A stretch of 64,000 bases of DNA from Eulemur rufifrons (taxonomy: Eukaryota; Chordata; Mammalia; Primates; Lemuridae), in contig NC_090986.1 of the NCBI RefSeq assembly GCF_041146395.1, forward strand, positions 39,716,001-39,780,000, read 5' to 3'. Both the position numbers and the translations under genes were made by a program. Shown one piece after another: positions 63,561-64,000 of this stretch (the stretch's first letter is position 1; the number at the start of each line of letters is the position of its first letter). Below the pieces are notes generated by a model, which worked only from the letters and a program-made list of their open reading frames with translations, ran no database searches and had not been told where the DNA came from.

Positions 63561-64000
63561 TCATGACCCCACAGTTGATTTTGTGTTATGGATACTTTTA
63601 CACCCAGATTATCCAACTTTGGGAGGTTATAAAGGACCCTAACCTGCTGCTGCCTTTCAGAATTCTCTAGCATAGGAACTCTTGCCACACTGCTGAGTGA
63701 CATCACCTAGACCCGCTAGCCCTTTCTCTGAGCCCCTCTCCCCAAGAGTCCCTTTGTCCTCTTCATTTTCTGGGCAGCCCCTTGGAAGTTGCCTTTGGAA
63801 GGTCTCATGCTGTGAGTGACTCCTTCAGCCGGCAAATCTGTCAAAGCATCACCCAAATCAAGCTCATAGTATGCTTCTGCCACTCATGGTTATATCTTTT
63901 TCCTCGATCAGCACCCTAATCCCTCAAACTCACTCCAGTGACACTTGAACAAGGGGAGTAAGGAAGACAAAGAGGTCCATGATAGTTTTGATGTTTAAGT

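Larger units (their letters stand above)
52461..64000 (-). other. Presumed upstream SCEL intron, over 11.5 kb
   Basis: I looked for the next upstream sciellin exon, which should encode a WFPPPPPGY-like motif, and did not find it. The stretch holds MIRs, L2/L2-like pieces, one long L1 fragment and low-complexity tracts. It is called an intron only because the gene's N-terminal exons are missing downstream of it. Confidence 0.6.

Noticed and set aside
52461..64000. Search for N-terminal SCEL exons (WFPPPPPGY-like, DALDRK-like)
   Set aside because: No stretch with the expected codons and splice sites was found by eye; the exons probably lie beyond the window.

Overview
The window is nuclear DNA from a strepsirrhine primate, most likely a lemur. 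The full-length Alu copies carry the lemur-type middle linker (TATATATA plus a TTAGTTGTCCA-like motif), alongside MIR, L2, MaLR, MER20/MER5 and L1 remnants. There is no prokaryotic content, CRISPR array or tRNA/rRNA gene that I can see.

One protein-coding gene fills most of the window. It is SCEL (sciellin), on the minus strand, and is seen from a proline-rich upstream exon at 52380-52460 to the stop codon at 1369-1371. Sciellin is a precursor of the cornified envelope of stratified squamous epithelia. The gene's first exons are not visible and should lie beyond base 64000. I placed 27 exons by matching GT/AG splice sites, reading phase and the predicted protein. Two exons encode the linker before the repeats. 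An array of about 19 short exons, mostly 60 nt, each encodes one ~20-residue sciellin repeat of the form QxLDxLIKVNPxxxxN. A 93-nt candidate exon and two linker exons follow. The single LIM domain is split over two exons, and a terminal exon carries only 17 coding bases.

All introns from the first visible exon to the one before the LIM exon are phase 2, and every array exon is a multiple of 3. Exons can therefore be gained, lost or skipped without a frameshift, and the window shows this happening. There are three dead repeat exons (35211-35270 with the donor GT changed to GA; 40959-41018 with an in-frame TAA; 46103-46153 with a frameshift). There are also two intact repeat exons (41695-41754 and 38352-38411) and one intact 93-nt exon (13026-13118) that I do not remember from the human protein. 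The exons at 24008-24470 lie at ~200-base spacing, and the pair 33948/31731 shares flanking intron sequence, both signs of fairly recent duplication.

The introns are filled with transposon debris: six Alu or Alu-monomer copies, four L1 pieces, a solo MaLR LTR, a mariner element (4231-5464) with clear inverted repeats nested inside a MER5-type element, a MER20, a hAT-like MITE, many MIR/L2 fragments and several microsatellites. The last 11.5 kb (52461-64000) look like a single SCEL intron with no exon that I could find. Bases 1 to about 1130 lie beyond the gene's 3' end.
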